Numbered from the stretch's first letter, positions 51,207-61,270 are shown. The stretch: 64,000 bases of DNA from Tepidamorphus gemmatus (GCF_004346195.1 NZ_SMAK01000001.1:434001-498000), one strand, 5' to 3'. Notes: a model not told the origin generated them from the letters alone. Made by a program: numbers and translations.

Positions 51207-54014
51207 CTACTGCCCCAGCCGTTCGAGCAGGGCCGGTACGTGGACCTGGTCGGCCTTGTAGTTGCCGGTCAGCGTGTACATGACGATGTTGACGCCGGAG
51301 CGGAACGCCATTTCGCGCTGCATCTCGCCGCCCGGCGCCACCGGGAAGAGCGGGCGCCGGTCCTCGTCCAGCGCCCAGGCACCGGCCAGATCGTTCGAGG
51401 TGATGATGATCGAGGAGACGCCATCGGCGTTGCGCGCCGGACGCGCCACCTCGTCGGGATCGCGCAGCGAGGCCTCCACCCAGAGCGTGCCGCCTTGCCA
51501 GCGGCCGGGAAAGTCCTGCAGCAAGTAGAACGCCTTGGTAAGCACGTGATCGGCCGGCACCGGCTCCAGTTCGGGAATGTCGAGGCCGCGCAGTAGCGTG
51601 CGTAGCCGCAGCATGCCGGGTCCCGCCGAGGCGCCGTCGAGCCCCGGTCGCGCCTCCAGTTCGTCGCGCGTGTCGAACAGGATGGTGCCGCCCTGCTTCA
51701 TGTACGCGTCGATCCTGGCCAGCACCTCGTTGCCGGGCGGTTCGGCGGCCGGATCGATCGGCCAGTAGAGCATCGGGAAGAAGGCCAGTTCGTCCCGGGT
51801 GATGTCGACACCGAGCGGGGCGGCAGGCTCGAGCGCGGTGCGCTCGGCGAGGATGCGCGTCAGCCCCTCGAGGCCGGCGCGGCTGGTCTCGTCGATGTCG
51901 CGGTTACCCGTCAGCACGTAGGCGAGGCGCGTATCGAGCGTTGCCTCCAGCGCAAGCCGGTCGGCGGGATCGAGGTCGTCCTGCGCCGCCGCCCGGTCGG
52001 CCGACGTGCCGACAAGGGCGAGCGCCACCGCCAGCCCCGCCGCGCCGCGGGCAGCCGGACGCAGCCTGAAGCCGCGTCCGGTCATCGCCAGCACGATGAT
52101 GCCGTCGACGATCAGGAGAATCACGGCAGCCGCGAGCAGCCATGGCCCGAGCGTGCGCGGCTCGGCATCCGGGTAGAACACCGTCGCGAGGCCGGTTGTC
52201 TCCAGCGCGGTGTGGGTCGTCGTCTCGTCGAGGACATTGATTGCCCGGAACGCATCCGGTTCGCCATAGAGCCCGGGCGGATGTTCGCGGCCGGGGCGGG
52301 TCGTTTCGAAAGCCTCCGCCGGGATCGGCCGGGCCTGCGGCGGAGGCGAGCCGAGCATGCCGGTGGCATCGAGCGCGCGCAGTGGCCGCAGGACGCCGCC
52401 GGGCACCCCTCGCGAGGAGCCCTCGGCAGACGTCGTGTTCGACAGCTCGACGATGCGCCTCAGCATCTCGACGAATACACCGGTCAGGGGCAGATTCGAC
52501 CACGCCGCATCGGCGGTGACGTGGAACAGCACGATCCAGCCGTCGCCACGCCGTTCGGAGGTCACCAGCGGCGTCCCGTCCTCGAGATTGGCCCAGGTCT
52601 TCTCGGCCAGGTCGATCGACGGCTCGGCGAGAACCTGCCGCGTCACCCGGACGTCCGAGGGAACCTCGAGCCCGGCGAAGGGACTGGTGGCCGGGAAGGC
52701 GGCGATCGGCTGCGGCTCGCTCCACGACAGCGTGCCGCCGAGCGAGCGGTCGCCGCTGCGAAGATTGACCGGCACCAGCACGTCATCCTCGGCGCCGGCC
52801 AGGCGAGGTCCGGCGAAACGGATCAGCACGCCGCCGTCATTGATCCATTTTTCGAGCCGCCCGGTCGCGTCGCCGACCAGGGTGCCGATATCGGCCAGCA
52901 CCAGGGTCGACACGTTTTCGGCGAGCAGGCGGTCGAGTGCTACGGCGAGATTGGTGTCGGGTGGCTCACGCAGATCGGCGAAAGGCGCCAGCGCCCGTGT
53001 GATGTAGTAGAGCGGCGACAACAGCGGCTGGGCGCGCTCGCGCGATTCGCCGGAGATCAGACCGACCACGCGGCGGCGCCAGCGGTCGTCGAGGAGCTGC
53101 ACGGCGCCGGCCGTGCGCTGGTCGGCGATCTCAAGCCGCCCAATCTCATTGCGAAGCTCTGCCGGCAGGTCGATGACCGTTTCGGCCCGGTTGGCCGACG
53201 CCTCGAAGGTGAACGGCGTCTCGCCGATCACCCGGCCCTTCAGATCGCGGGCGCGCAGCACCCCGAACGGCGGCGCGGCAGTGGTCGGCCGGAGGATCGT
53301 CGCCTTCAGGCCGGCGGTCTCGTTGGCGGCCGGGGCGAGCGCCAGCGGCAGCGACGACGCCTCGGGCACGACCACCTCGACATCGGCGATGCCGGTTTCG
53401 CTCAGGGCGGCGGCGAAGCCGGCACCATCGGCATAAGCGAGGCCATCCGACAGCCAGACGATCTCGCCCACATCGTAGCGTGCCACCGCCTCGGCGATGG
53501 CTGGCGCCAGCGCCATGCGCGCGGGCGCGTGGGGGACGGGCGCGATTCCGGCCAGGCGCCGTCGCACGTCGGCCGCATCGGCCGGTGGCGACGGCGCGGT
53601 GTCGGTCGCCGTCGCGACGATCAGCGCCGTCCGTCCGGCCCATGCCGTTTCGGTCAGCACCTCCTCCGCAGCGCGCGCCATGCGCTCCCAGTGCGGTGCC
53701 GATCCCCAGCCGTTGTCGATGACGACCAGCACCGGGCCGGATCCTCCGGTGGTGACGACCTGGGGATTGAGCACCGGTCGGGCCAGCGCCAGGATCACCA
53801 GGGCCGCGATCAGCATGCGCAGCAGCACGAGCCACCACGGGGTCTTGGCGCGGCTGTCCTCCTGCTGCTCGATCTCCAGCAGGATGCGCGTCGGCGGGAA
53901 GGCGATGCGGGTCGGCCGCGGCGGCGTGAAACGCAGCAGCAGCCAGATCGCCGGCAAGAGCACGAGCGCCAGGAGGAGCCAGGGCTGGATGAAGGCGAGC
54001 GGAAGACCGGACAT
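51207..54014 (-). CDS. BatA-like, DUF4159-domain membrane protein
   Basis: A 935-aa membrane protein. The N-terminus is the aerotolerance-regulator type: helix PWLLLALVLLPAIWLLLRF (about 11-29), FPPTRILLEIEQQ, then helix WLVLLRMLIAALVILALA. A VWA-like segment (VLVVIDNGWGSAPHW) and amidotransferase-like regions follow, then a helix pair near 650-720 and a C-terminal DUF4159 domain (TRDELAFFPMLYWPI; MKQGGTILFDTRDE). Its ATG shares a base with the DUF58 stop (TGATG), so translation is coupled. Function unproven; probably works with MoxR and DUF58 proteins in a membrane complex. Confidence 0.82.
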   Translation of the reverse strand: MSGLPLAFIQPWLLLALVLLPAIWLLLRFTPPRPTRIAFPPTRILLEIEQQEDSRAKTPWWLVLLRMLIAALVILALARPVLNPQVVTTGGSGPVLVVIDNGWGSAPHWERMARAAEEVLTETAWAGRTALIVATATDTAPSPPADAADVRRRLAGIAPVPHAPARMALAPAIAEAVARYDVGEIVWLSDGLAYADGAGFAAALSETGIADVEVVVPEASSLPLALAPAANETAGLKATILRPTTAAPPFGVLRARDLKGRVIGETPFTFEASANRAETVIDLPAELRNEIGRLEIADQRTAGAVQLLDDRWRRRVVGLISGESRERAQPLLSPLYYITRALAPFADLREPPDTNLAVALDRLLAENVSTLVLADIGTLVGDATGRLEKWINDGGVLIRFAGPRLAGAEDDVLVPVNLRSGDRSLGGTLSWSEPQPIAAFPATSPFAGLEVPSDVRVTRQVLAEPSIDLAEKTWANLEDGTPLVTSERRGDGWIVLFHVTADAAWSNLPLTGVFVEMLRRIVELSNTTSAEGSSRGVPGGVLRPLRALDATGMLGSPPPQARPIPAEAFETTRPGREHPPGLYGEPDAFRAINVLDETTTHTALETTGLATVFYPDAEPRTLGPWLLAAAVILLIVDGIIVLAMTGRGFRLRPAARGAAGLAVALALVGTSADRAAAQDDLDPADRLALEATLDTRLAYVLTGNRDIDETSRAGLEGLTRILAERTALEPAAPLGVDITRDELAFFPMLYWPIDPAAEPPGNEVLARIDAYMKQGGTILFDTRDELEARPGLDGASAGPGMLRLRTLLRGLDIPELEPVPADHVLTKAFYLLQDFPGRWQGGTLWVEASLRDPDEVARPARNADGVSSIIITSNDLAGAWALDEDRRPLFPVAPGGEMQREMAFRSGVNIVMYTLTGNYKADQVHVPALLERLGQ

Positions 54015-54964
54015 CAGACCGAAGCCTCCCGGCCAGCGGCCGCCGATGCGCCGGCGCGGGGGTTGCTTCCTCCGGACAGGCGCGCGTGCAGCGCCAGGAC
54101 CGGCTGCTGCGCCGGGTGGTCGGTATGGTGGACGGTGCACGACCAGCCGAGCCGGTCCGACAGTGCGCGCAGCCGGCGCCGACGCTCGGCCATGCGGGCG
54201 AGATAGGCGCCGCGGATTGCTTCCGCCCGACCGGCCGTATAGGTCAGCCCGCTGGCGGCATCGTGGAATTCCGTTCGGCCGGCAAAGGGGAAGGTCTCCT
54301 CGGCCGGATCTAGGATCTGCACGACGTGGCCGTGCACCTGCCGGCCGGCGATGCCGGTCAGTCCGGCCTCCAGCGTCTGCAGGGGTTCGAGCAGATCGCC
54401 GAGGATCACGAGATCGGAGAAGCGGCCGAACGGCACCTCAGTCGGCAGGCGGTCCTCGCCGATCGGATCGTGCGCGATGAGCTGCGCGGCGGTCTCGATG
54501 GCATTGCGCCGGGCGGACGGGGCTATCAGTCCGACCAGCCCGACCCGCTCGCCGCCGCGGATCAGGAGATCCGTCAGCGCCAGCCCGATCACCACCGCAC
54601 GCTCGATCTTGCGCGCCTGGCCGAGCTGCGAGCGGAAATACATCGACGGCGAACGGTCGATCCAGATCCAGACCGTGTGGGCGGCCTCCCACTCCTTCTC
54701 CCGAACATAGAGATGATCATCGCGCGCCGAACGCCGCCAGTCGATGCGCTTGGCGGGCTCGCCGCTCTGGAAATGGCGGAACTGCCAGAACGTCTCGCCA
54801 GGGCCGGCCCGCCTGCGCCCGTGGATGCCGTGGGCGATGGTATTGGCGACGAGTCGCGCCTGGATCAGCAGGTCGGGCATGCGCGCCGACAGTTCAGCGG
54901 CCTGGCGGCCGATGTCGGCTGCCGCGGGCGGGGTGGTATCGAGTTCTGGCCGGGCGACCACCAA
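54014..54964 (-). CDS. DUF58 (VWA-fold) protein
   Basis: A 316-aa cytoplasmic protein of the DUF58 family, usual partner of MoxR ATPases. Key blocks: GIHGRRRAGPGETFWQFRHF, GEPAKRIDWRRSARDDHLYV and VREKEWEAAHTVWIWIDRSP; the D-x-S-x-S pattern in IDRSPSMYF is the metal-binding site of a VWA-like fold. It begins 6 bp after moxR and overlaps the DUF4159 gene by one base. Likely acts as adaptor between the ATPase and the membrane proteins. Confidence 0.88.
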   Translation of the reverse strand: MVVARPELDTTPPAAADIGRQAAELSARMPDLLIQARLVANTIAHGIHGRRRAGPGETFWQFRHFQSGEPAKRIDWRRSARDDHLYVREKEWEAAHTVWIWIDRSPSMYFRSQLGQARKIERAVVIGLALTDLLIRGGERVGLVGLIAPSARRNAIETAAQLIAHDPIGEDRLPTEVPFGRFSDLVILGDLLEPLQTLEAGLTGIAGRQVHGHVVQILDPAEETFPFAGRTEFHDAASGLTYTAGRAEAIRGAYLARMAERRRRLRALSDRLGWSCTVHHTDHPAQQPVLALHARLSGGSNPRAGASAAAGREASV

Positions 54965-54970
54965 TGCGGA

Positions 54971-55975
54971 CTATCCGAGCTGCGCAACGAAACGGTCGAT
55001 CAGGGTACCGACGTCGATGCCATCCGCGCGGGCCGCGAAGGTGACGGCCATGCGATGCTGCAGGATCGGGCGGGCCAACGCGGCCACATCATCCACCGAC
55101 GGTGCCAGGCGCCCCTGTACCAGCGCCCGCGCCCGAACCGCAAGCATCAGCGCCTGACTGGCCCTTGGACCTGGGCCCCAGGCGATGTTGGCATCGACCC
55201 CGGCATCACCCTCGCCGGGCCGGGCGGAGCGCACCAGCTTCAGGATTGCCTCAACCACGGTCTCGCCAACCGGCATGCGGCGGACCAGCCGCTGGGCCGC
55301 CATCAGCTCCTCGGGCGTCATCACCCGCCGCAGCTCCGCTTCGGTCGAGCCGGTCGTCTCGAACAGCATCCGCCGCTCCGACGCGAGGTCCGGATAGCCG
55401 ACATCGACCTGCATGATGAACCGGTCGAGCTGTGCCTCCGGCAGCGGGTAGGTGCCTTCCTGCTCGAGAGGGTTCTGGGTGGCGAGCACGTGGAAGGGGC
55501 GCGGCAGGTCGTGCCGCAGGCCGGCCACCGTCACATGATGCTCCTGCATCGCCTGCAGCAGCGCCGACTGGGTGCGGGGGCTCGCCCGGTTGATCTCGTC
55601 AGCCATCAGAAGCTGCGAGAAGATTGGCCCGGGAATGAAGCGGAACGAGCGTCCGCCACCCGGGGCCTCTTCCAGCACTTCCGCGCCAAGGATGTCGGAG
55701 GGCATCAGGTCGGGGGTGAACTGGATGCGGCGCGCGTCGAGGCCGAGGACGACGCCCATGGTCTCGACGAGCTTGGTCTTGGCGAGGCCGGGGACGCCGA
55801 CCAGCAAGGCATGGCCACCGCTCAGCAGCGTCACGAGCGCCTTCTCGACCACCTCGTCCTGCCCGAAGATGACCTTGCCGATCTCGGCGCGGACAGTGGC
55901 GATTCGGTCGGAGACGGCATCGGCGGTCGCCACGATGTCCTCGGCGGCCGGGACAGTCTGATTGATCGTGCTCAT
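54971..55975 (-). CDS. MoxR-family AAA+ ATPase
   Basis: A 334-aa chaperone-like ATPase. Walker A is GVPGLAKTKLVE (about 78-89; the MoxR variant with Ala before Lys-Thr), the next block is RIQFTPDLMPSDILG, Walker B is LLMADEINRASPRTQSALLQAM (in part) and sensor motif ATQNPLEQEGTYPLPEAQLDRF (in part). First gene of a four-gene operon whose other members carry VWA-like folds, the typical MoxR partners. Divergent from the DUF1285 gene across 146 bp. Confidence 0.93.
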   Translation of the reverse strand: MSTINQTVPAAEDIVATADAVSDRIATVRAEIGKVIFGQDEVVEKALVTLLSGGHALLVGVPGLAKTKLVETMGVVLGLDARRIQFTPDLMPSDILGAEVLEEAPGGGRSFRFIPGPIFSQLLMADEINRASPRTQSALLQAMQEHHVTVAGLRHDLPRPFHVLATQNPLEQEGTYPLPEAQLDRFIMQVDVGYPDLASERRMLFETTGSTEAELRRVMTPEELMAAQRLVRRMPVGETVVEAILKLVRSARPGEGDAGVDANIAWGPGPRASQALMLAVRARALVQGRLAPSVDDVAALARPILQHRMAVTFAARADGIDVGTLIDRFVAQLG

Positions 55976-56121
55976 GCGTGGAACTATATGGCCCCCATGT
56001 CGGCCTCAGAAAGTGGACACTGCTCACAGGCCCGTGATCGTCGGGTCCCCGGTGAGGCCGGCACGGCAATGCCCGCCAACGCGAGGCCGTCAGCGGCGGG
56101 CCGGTCCACGACAGGGACTCG

Positions 56122-56775
56122 ATGACGCCGGTCGAGATGGGCAGAACTATGACCGCAAACGCACCGCAACCCGAGGCTGCGCCAGTCGGACGGTCAACCG
56201 AAGGCCTCGCCGCGCTGGAGCAGGCGGCGCGGGCCGCGGCCGGCCGCGGCATCCCGCCGGTCGAGCGGTGGAACCCGGCGTTCTGCGGCGATCTCGACAT
56301 CCGCATCGCGGCCGACGGCACCTGGTACTATCTCGGCTCACCGATCGGCCGCAAGCCGCTGGTGCGGCTGTTCTCCACGGTGCTGCGCAAGGACGCCGAC
56401 GGGCGGACCTATCTGGTGACGCCGGTCGAGAAGATCGGCATCCGCGTCGACGATGCGCCGTTCCTGGCCGTCGAGATGGCGGTCGGGAGGGCGGGCGACG
56501 AGCAGGTGATCGGCTTCCGCACCAATGTCGACGACTATGTCGAGGTCGATGCCCATCATCCGCTGCGATTCGAGCGGGAGCCCAGTTCGGGTGGCCTGAA
56601 ACCCTACGTTCTGGTGCGTGGGCGACTGGAAGCGCTGGTGACGCGGGCGGTCTTCTACGACCTGGTGGAACTCGGTGAGGAACGCGAGGTCGGCGGGGCG
56701 CGGATGTTCGGAGTGCGCAGCCATGGGACCTTTTTCCCGATGGCGTCCGCCGAGTCGCTGGAGGGGTTGCGATGA
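56122..56775 (+). CDS. DUF1285 protein
   Basis: A 217-aa protein of DUF1285, found widely in alphaproteobacteria with unknown role. Typical segments: WNPAFCGDLDIRIAADGTWY, YLGSPIGRKPLVRLFSTVLR, YLVTPVEKIGIRVDDAPFLA and PYVLVRGRLEALVTRAVFYD. A second ATG nine codons in is equally possible, since neither has a clear ribosome site. It leads the operon DUF1285-nudL-DUF6111-cca with overlapping genes. Confidence 0.85.
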   Translation: MTPVEMGRTMTANAPQPEAAPVGRSTEGLAALEQAARAAAGRGIPPVERWNPAFCGDLDIRIAADGTWYYLGSPIGRKPLVRLFSTVLRKDADGRTYLVTPVEKIGIRVDDAPFLAVEMAVGRAGDEQVIGFRTNVDDYVEVDAHHPLRFEREPSSGGLKPYVLVRGRLEALVTRAVFYDLVELGEEREVGGARMFGVRSHGTFFPMASAESLEGLR

Positions 56776-57461
56776 CCGGAATGATCGGGTCGGCGAACGG
56801 CACGGTGCAGTCCGCTCCGGCCCTGTTCGCGCCTGACGCGGTCCGCAGTCTGGCGCGGCAGCGGCTCCTGCGGCATCCGCCGGCGGAGGATCTCGATCCG
56901 GAGCGCCCGGCGATCTGCGGCGATCACGTGCTCAACGACGGCACCATCGACCGCTTCAGTCCGGGGCCGTTGCGGCGGGCGGCCGTCCTGATTCCCATCG
57001 TCGCGCGCGAGGACGGGGCGACGATCATCCTGACCCGAAGGACCGACCATCTGCCCGCGCATCCCGGCCAGGTGGCGTTTCCCGGCGGCAAGATCGAGGC
57101 GCGCGACGCCTCACCGCTGGCTGCGGCGCTGCGCGAGACTCAGGAAGAGATCGGCATTCCCCCCGACCGGTTCGAGCCGCTCGGCTATCTCGACCTCTAC
57201 CAGAGCGGTTCGGGCTACCGGATCGTGCCGGTCGTTGCCATGATCGGCCCCGAGTTCGAACTCGCCGTCGACGCCGACGAGGTCGCGGCCGTCTTCGAGG
57301 TGCCGCTGTCGTTCCTGATGTCGCCGGCCAACCACAGGCGGGAGACGGGCGTGTTCCGTGGCCTGACGCGCAACTACTACGCGATCTCCTATGCCGACCA
57401 GACCATCTGGGGCGTGACCGCGGGCATCATCCGCAGCCTGTACCAGCGGGTGTACGCCTGA
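56772..57461 (+). CDS. nudL: CoA pyrophosphatase (NudL-like Nudix hydrolase)
   Basis: A 229-aa Nudix enzyme that hydrolyses coenzyme A to phosphopantetheine and 3',5'-ADP. The CoA-specific UPF0035 motif ILTRRTDHLPAHPGQVAFPG is at about residues 82-101, directly joined to the Nudix box GGKIEARDASPLAAALRETQ, EEIGI. Overlaps the DUF1285 gene by 4 bp, and its stop shares a base with the DUF6111 ATG. Confidence 0.92.
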   Translation: MTGMIGSANGTVQSAPALFAPDAVRSLARQRLLRHPPAEDLDPERPAICGDHVLNDGTIDRFSPGPLRRAAVLIPIVAREDGATIILTRRTDHLPAHPGQVAFPGGKIEARDASPLAAALRETQEEIGIPPDRFEPLGYLDLYQSGSGYRIVPVVAMIGPEFELAVDADEVAAVFEVPLSFLMSPANHRRETGVFRGLTRNYYAISYADQTIWGVTAGIIRSLYQRVYA

Positions 57462-57724
57462 TGGTCAGGGTTCTCGGCATGCAGCTGGCGCTGTTCCTGC
57501 TGCCGTTCGTGGTTTACGGACTGTATCTGTATTTCAGCAGGGTGGACCCGCTCGACAGGGCTTCCTGGAAAGGCGGTCCGGTGTACTGGCTGGCCATCGC
57601 CGGGCTGCTGATCGCGATCGCAGCCTTCGTGCTGACGGCAACCTACAGCGGGGCGCCACCCGGTGCCGACTACACGCCGGCGCAACTGCGCGACGGCCGC
57701 ATCGAGCCGGGTCGTCTCGAATGA
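57461..57724 (+). CDS. DUF6111 small membrane protein
   Basis: An 87-aa protein with two transmembrane helices (about residues 4-24 and 41-60; LALFLLPFVVYGLYLYF and YWLAIAGLLIAIAAFVL) and a conserved polar tail YTPAQLRDGRIEPGRLE. Found between nudL and cca in many Hyphomicrobiales; function unknown. Start and stop overlap its neighbours (TGATG and ATGA), so it is translated as part of the operon. Confidence 0.82.
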   Translation: MVRVLGMQLALFLLPFVVYGLYLYFSRVDPLDRASWKGGPVYWLAIAGLLIAIAAFVLTATYSGAPPGADYTPAQLRDGRIEPGRLE

Positions 57725-58959
57725 GCGATGCGGCGCCGCCCGCCCTGCCGGACGCAGGATGGCTGCGCACACCGCCATTGAGCGATGTGCTCGCCGCCCT
57801 CAACGATGCGGATGTCGAGACGCGGGTGGTTGGCGGCGCGGTGCGCAACGCGCTTCTCGGCGAGCCGATCGGCGATGTCGATCTTGCCACCACCGCCGAG
57901 CCGGCGGAGGTGATCCGTCGCGTCGAGGCGGCCGGACTGCGGGCGGTTCCTACCGGCATTGCACATGGAACGGTGACGGTCGTCGCCAGTGGCCATCCCT
58001 TCGAGGTGACGACGTTGCGCCACGATGTCGAGACGCATGGCCGCCATGCGACGGTCGCCTTCGGCGCCGACTGGCTGGAGGATGCCCGGCGCCGCGACTT
58101 CACCATGAACGCGCTCTATGCCGCTGCGGACGGGTCGCTGCATGATCCGGTCGGCGGTTACCGCGACATCCTCGCCCGGCGGGTGCGGTTCATCGGCGCG
58201 GCCGACACCCGTATCCGTGAGGATTATCTCAGGATCCTCCGCTTCTTCCGGCTGCACGCGCAGTACGGCGTCGGCGACCCCGATCCGGAGGGCCTGTCGG
58301 CGGCGATCCGGCTGCGCGCCGGGCTCATGGCCCTGTCGGGGGAACGGCTGCGCCAGGAGACGCTGCGTCTGGTGGTCGCGCCCCGGGCCGTCGAGACCGT
58401 GACCATCGCCGCCGAATGCGGCATCATCGGGCTGGTGACCGGGGGCGTTCCCTATCTCGCCGCCTTCGAGCGCATGGCGGCGTGCGAGGCCGCTGCAGGG
58501 GCGGCCGCAGAACCGCTGCTGCGGCTGGCTGCGCTGTGTGTCGCCGTGCGCGAGGACGCGATGCGCCTGTCCGAACGGTTCCGGTTGTCGAACGCACAGG
58601 CCAGGCGGCTGGCCGTTGCTGCCGAGGCTTGGCGTGGCCTGCGGCCAGACACGGACGAGGCGGCACTGCGGCGCATGCTGTACCGGCTCGGACCGGAGAG
58701 CTACCGCGACAGCGCCCGGCTGGCCTTCGCGTGCCGGGGCGGCGACCGCGATGGCTGGCGTGGAATCCTCGATCTGCCGGACCGCTGGACGGCTCCGACC
58801 TTTCCGCTGAAGGGCGGCGACCTGCGCAGTCTCGGGATTCCGGCTGGGCCTGCGATCGGTAGGCTGCTGGCCGAGCTCGAGGCCGAATGGATCGCCGGCG
58901 GCTTCGCCGGCGACCGCACCGCGCTGCTGCGGCTGGCCCGTGAGCGGGCCGGCCCTTAG
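57721..58959 (+). CDS. cca: CCA tRNA nucleotidyltransferase / poly(A) polymerase-family protein
   Basis: A 412-aa class II nucleotidyltransferase that adds or repairs the 3' CCA end of tRNAs. The NTase motif VVGGAVRNALLGEPIGDVDL, with its catalytic Asp pair (DVDLATT), is at about residues 37-58; RRRDFTMNALY, RFIGAADTRIREDYLRILRF and GERLRQE are head/neck-domain signatures. No HD phosphohydrolase motif is evident. Overlaps DUF6111 by 4 bp and ends the operon; convergent with hemF. Confidence 0.92.
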   Translation: MSDAAPPALPDAGWLRTPPLSDVLAALNDADVETRVVGGAVRNALLGEPIGDVDLATTAEPAEVIRRVEAAGLRAVPTGIAHGTVTVVASGHPFEVTTLRHDVETHGRHATVAFGADWLEDARRRDFTMNALYAAADGSLHDPVGGYRDILARRVRFIGAADTRIREDYLRILRFFRLHAQYGVGDPDPEGLSAAIRLRAGLMALSGERLRQETLRLVVAPRAVETVTIAAECGIIGLVTGGVPYLAAFERMAACEAAAGAAAEPLLRLAALCVAVREDAMRLSERFRLSNAQARRLAVAAEAWRGLRPDTDEAALRRMLYRLGPESYRDSARLAFACRGGDRDGWRGILDLPDRWTAPTFPLKGGDLRSLGIPAGPAIGRLLAELEAEWIAGGFAGDRTALLRLARERAGP

Positions 58960-59063
58960 AAGGGGCCATCGCCTCTCGCAAGCAAGGATTGCCCTCACTT
59001 CCCGTCGAGTCGCATCCGGCGAGGATGGACCTGCATCCGCTTGTCACGGACCTGCGCCAATCG

Positions 59064-59960
59064 TCAGGGCCACTTCACCACGGGCGGCAGCGACGACAGG
59101 ATCGACTCGACATTGCCGCCGGTCTTCAGGCCGAACACGGTGCCGCGGTCATAGAGCAGGTTGAACTCGACGTAGCGGCCGCGCCGGACCAGCTGTTCCT
59201 CGCGGTCGGCTTCCGTCCAGGCAAGCGCGAAGTTGCGCCGCACGAGGCGCGGATAGACATCGAGAAACGCCTCGCCGACCGCGCGCGTGAAGGCGAAGTC
59301 GGCGTCCCAGTCGCCGGTATCGAGGTAGTCGTAGAAGATGCCGCCGATACCGCGCGGCTCGTTGCGATGGGCGAGCCAGAAGTAACGGTCGCACCAATCC
59401 CGATACTCCTCCCAGGGGCGGCCGTTCGCCTCGCAGGCAGCCCGCATCGCCTGATGGAAATCCTCAGAATCGGGATCTTCCCGGGTTCTCCGGCGATCGA
59501 GCACCGGGGTCAGATCGGCGCCGCCGCCGAACCAGCCCTTCGTCGTCACCACGAAGCGGGTGTTCATGTGGACGGCCGGCACGTTCGGATTATGCAGGTG
59601 GGCGATCAGCGAGATGCCGCTTGCCCAGAAGCGCGGATCCTTGTCGGCGCCCGGAATCTGGTCGCGGAACTCCGGCGCGAATTCGCCGTGTACGGTGGAG
59701 ACGTGTACGCCGACCTTCTCGAATACCCGTCCGTGCATCGTCGACATGACCCCGCCGCCGCCCGGCGCGCCGGTATGGTCGATGCGCTGCCAGGGCTTGC
59801 GGAGGAAGCGGCCGGCCGGACGGTCCGATTGCGGCAGGCCGGCGGGAAGTTCGTCCTCCAGCGCCTCGAACGCCGCGGTGATCCGGTCGCGCAAGGATTC
59901 GAACCATGCGCGGGCGGTGTACTTGCGATCCTCGAGGGTACGGGTTGCGGCCACCGTCAC
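59064..59960 (-). CDS. hemF: Oxygen-dependent coproporphyrinogen III oxidase (HemF)
   Basis: Decarboxylates coproporphyrinogen III to protoporphyrinogen IX with O2 (298 aa, cytoplasmic). Conserved blocks: [75 protein letters not shown] and [18 protein letters not shown], including the active-site His and Arg positions of the family. The start is GTG with GGGGGAG upstream; no better ATG exists. It follows trmL by 67 bp on the same strand. Haem output matters to the nearby petABC and bfr genes. Confidence 0.93.
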   Translation of the reverse strand: MTVAATRTLEDRKYTARAWFESLRDRITAAFEALEDELPAGLPQSDRPAGRFLRKPWQRIDHTGAPGGGGVMSTMHGRVFEKVGVHVSTVHGEFAPEFRDQIPGADKDPRFWASGISLIAHLHNPNVPAVHMNTRFVVTTKGWFGGGADLTPVLDRRRTREDPDSEDFHQAMRAACEANGRPWEEYRDWCDRYFWLAHRNEPRGIGGIFYDYLDTGDWDADFAFTRAVGEAFLDVYPRLVRRNFALAWTEADREEQLVRRGRYVEFNLLYDRGTVFGLKTGGNVESILSSLPPVVKWP

Positions 59961-60027
59961 TGTCGTTCTCCCCCGTCGCCCCAGCTGTTCGCCCCAGCTA
60001 ACGGAATCGGCAGCGACAGGGCAACCG

Positions 60028-60507
60028 TCACGTCGGCGCAGCCGCGGGGAAGCCGCCGGTCTGGCGCAGCGCCTCGCCGAGCACCATGGCGGCGGCGACG
60101 GCGACGTTGAGCGATCGCAGCCCCGGCCGCATCGGGATGATGACGCGAGCGTCGGCGGCAGCATGGACCGCTTCGGGGACGCCGCAACTCTCCCGGCCGA
60201 GCACCAGCGTGTCGAACGGCGAGAAGGCGAAGTCCGGATACGGCGTCTCGGCCCTCGTCGACAGCAACACCAGACGACGACCGGCCGCCTTGCGGGCCGT
60301 CTCGAACGCCTCGAAGGAAATGTGCCGCTCGAACGAGGCGAGAGCCACATAGTCCATGCCGGCGCGCCGGAACCGCGCCTCGGAGAAGGCGAATCCGGCC
60401 GGCTCGATGATGTCCACTGCGACGCCGAGACAGGCGCCGAGTCGCAGGATGGTGCCGGTGTTCTGGGGGATGTCCGGCTGGTAGAGCGCCAAGCGGATCA
60501 ACGACAA
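60028..60507 (-). CDS. trmL: tRNA (cytidine/uridine-2'-O-)-methyltransferase TrmL
   Basis: SPOUT methyltransferase (159 aa) that 2'-O-methylates the wobble base of tRNA-Leu species. Family motifs: [20 protein letters not shown] (about 8-27), [14 protein letters not shown] (about 101-114) and the knot-forming [20 protein letters not shown] (about 124-143). Divergent from petA across 176 bp, which must hold promoters for both. Confidence 0.93.
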   Translation of the reverse strand: MSLIRLALYQPDIPQNTGTILRLGACLGVAVDIIEPAGFAFSEARFRRAGMDYVALASFERHISFEAFETARKAAGRRLVLLSTRAETPYPDFAFSPFDTLVLGRESCGVPEAVHAAADARVIIPMRPGLRSLNVAVAAAMVLGEALRQTGGFPAAAPT

Positions 60508-60683
60508 AGCTCGCAGTCTGGAATGATTCGCGACAATTGGCCCCGGATAGCTCTGCTGCGCTGGACAAGGCGGATCAAGAGTGCAAAAAGGAGCGCGCCC
60601 GCCAAGGCGGCGGGTGCGTCCGTACCCGGCCCCCGCGGGGCGGCAGGGCGGAACGCGTCATTCCTATATCCGGGGATTTGGAC

Positions 60684-61244
60684 GTGGCCCACACGCATCC
60701 GCACGCCGAAGAGCCGACGCGTCGTGACTTTCTCTACATCGCCACCGGCGCGGTCGGCGCAGTCGGTGTCGCCGCCACCCTGTGGCCCTTCATCGACCAG
60801 ATGAATCCCGATGCCAGCGTGCAGGCACTCGCCTCGATCGAGGTCGATATCAGCTCGATCGAGGTCGGCCAGGGCATTACGGTGATGTGGCGCGGCAAGC
60901 CGGTCTTCATCCGTCATCGCACCGAGGCCGAGATCGCGGAGGCCCGCGCGGTTCCGGTCGATTCGCTTCCTGATCCGTTTGCGCGCAATGATGCACTGCC
61001 CGCCGATGCGCCGGCCACCGACGAGAACCGGGCGCCGCGCGAGGAGTGGCTGGTGCAGGTCGGGGTCTGCACGCATCTGGGCTGCGTGCCGCTCGGCGAG
61101 CAGGGCGACTACGACGGCTGGTTCTGCCCGTGCCACGGATCGCATTACGATACTGCCGGACGCATCCGACGCGGCCCTGCTCCGCGTAATCTCGAGATCC
61201 CGGTCTACGAGTTCGTTTCGGACACGCTCGTCAGGATAGGCTAG
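60684..61244 (+). CDS. petA: Cytochrome bc1 Rieske iron-sulfur subunit
   Basis: The [2Fe-2S] subunit (186 aa) of ubiquinol:cytochrome c reductase, in the inner membrane with its cluster domain in the periplasm. A Tat-type N-terminus ([20 protein letters not shown]) doubles as membrane anchor. Cluster ligands are in [10 protein letters not shown] (about 128-137) and CPCHGSHYD (about 148-156). Start taken as GTG, giving [16 protein letters not shown], preceded by GGGGA; longer frames would add an implausible basic leader. First gene of petABC. Confidence 0.93.
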   Translation: MAHTHPHAEEPTRRDFLYIATGAVGAVGVAATLWPFIDQMNPDASVQALASIEVDISSIEVGQGITVMWRGKPVFIRHRTEAEIAEARAVPVDSLPDPFARNDALPADAPATDENRAPREEWLVQVGVCTHLGCVPLGEQGDYDGWFCPCHGSHYDTAGRIRRGPAPRNLEIPVYEFVSDTLVRIG

Positions 61245-61270
61245 GCGGACCGGGGGCTGGAAGAATCGTC

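Noticed and set aside
52212-54206. A 664-codon plus-strand frame opposite the DUF4159 gene
   Set aside because: Arg/Gly/His-rich with no motif; the minus strand carries convincing helices and VWA-like blocks.
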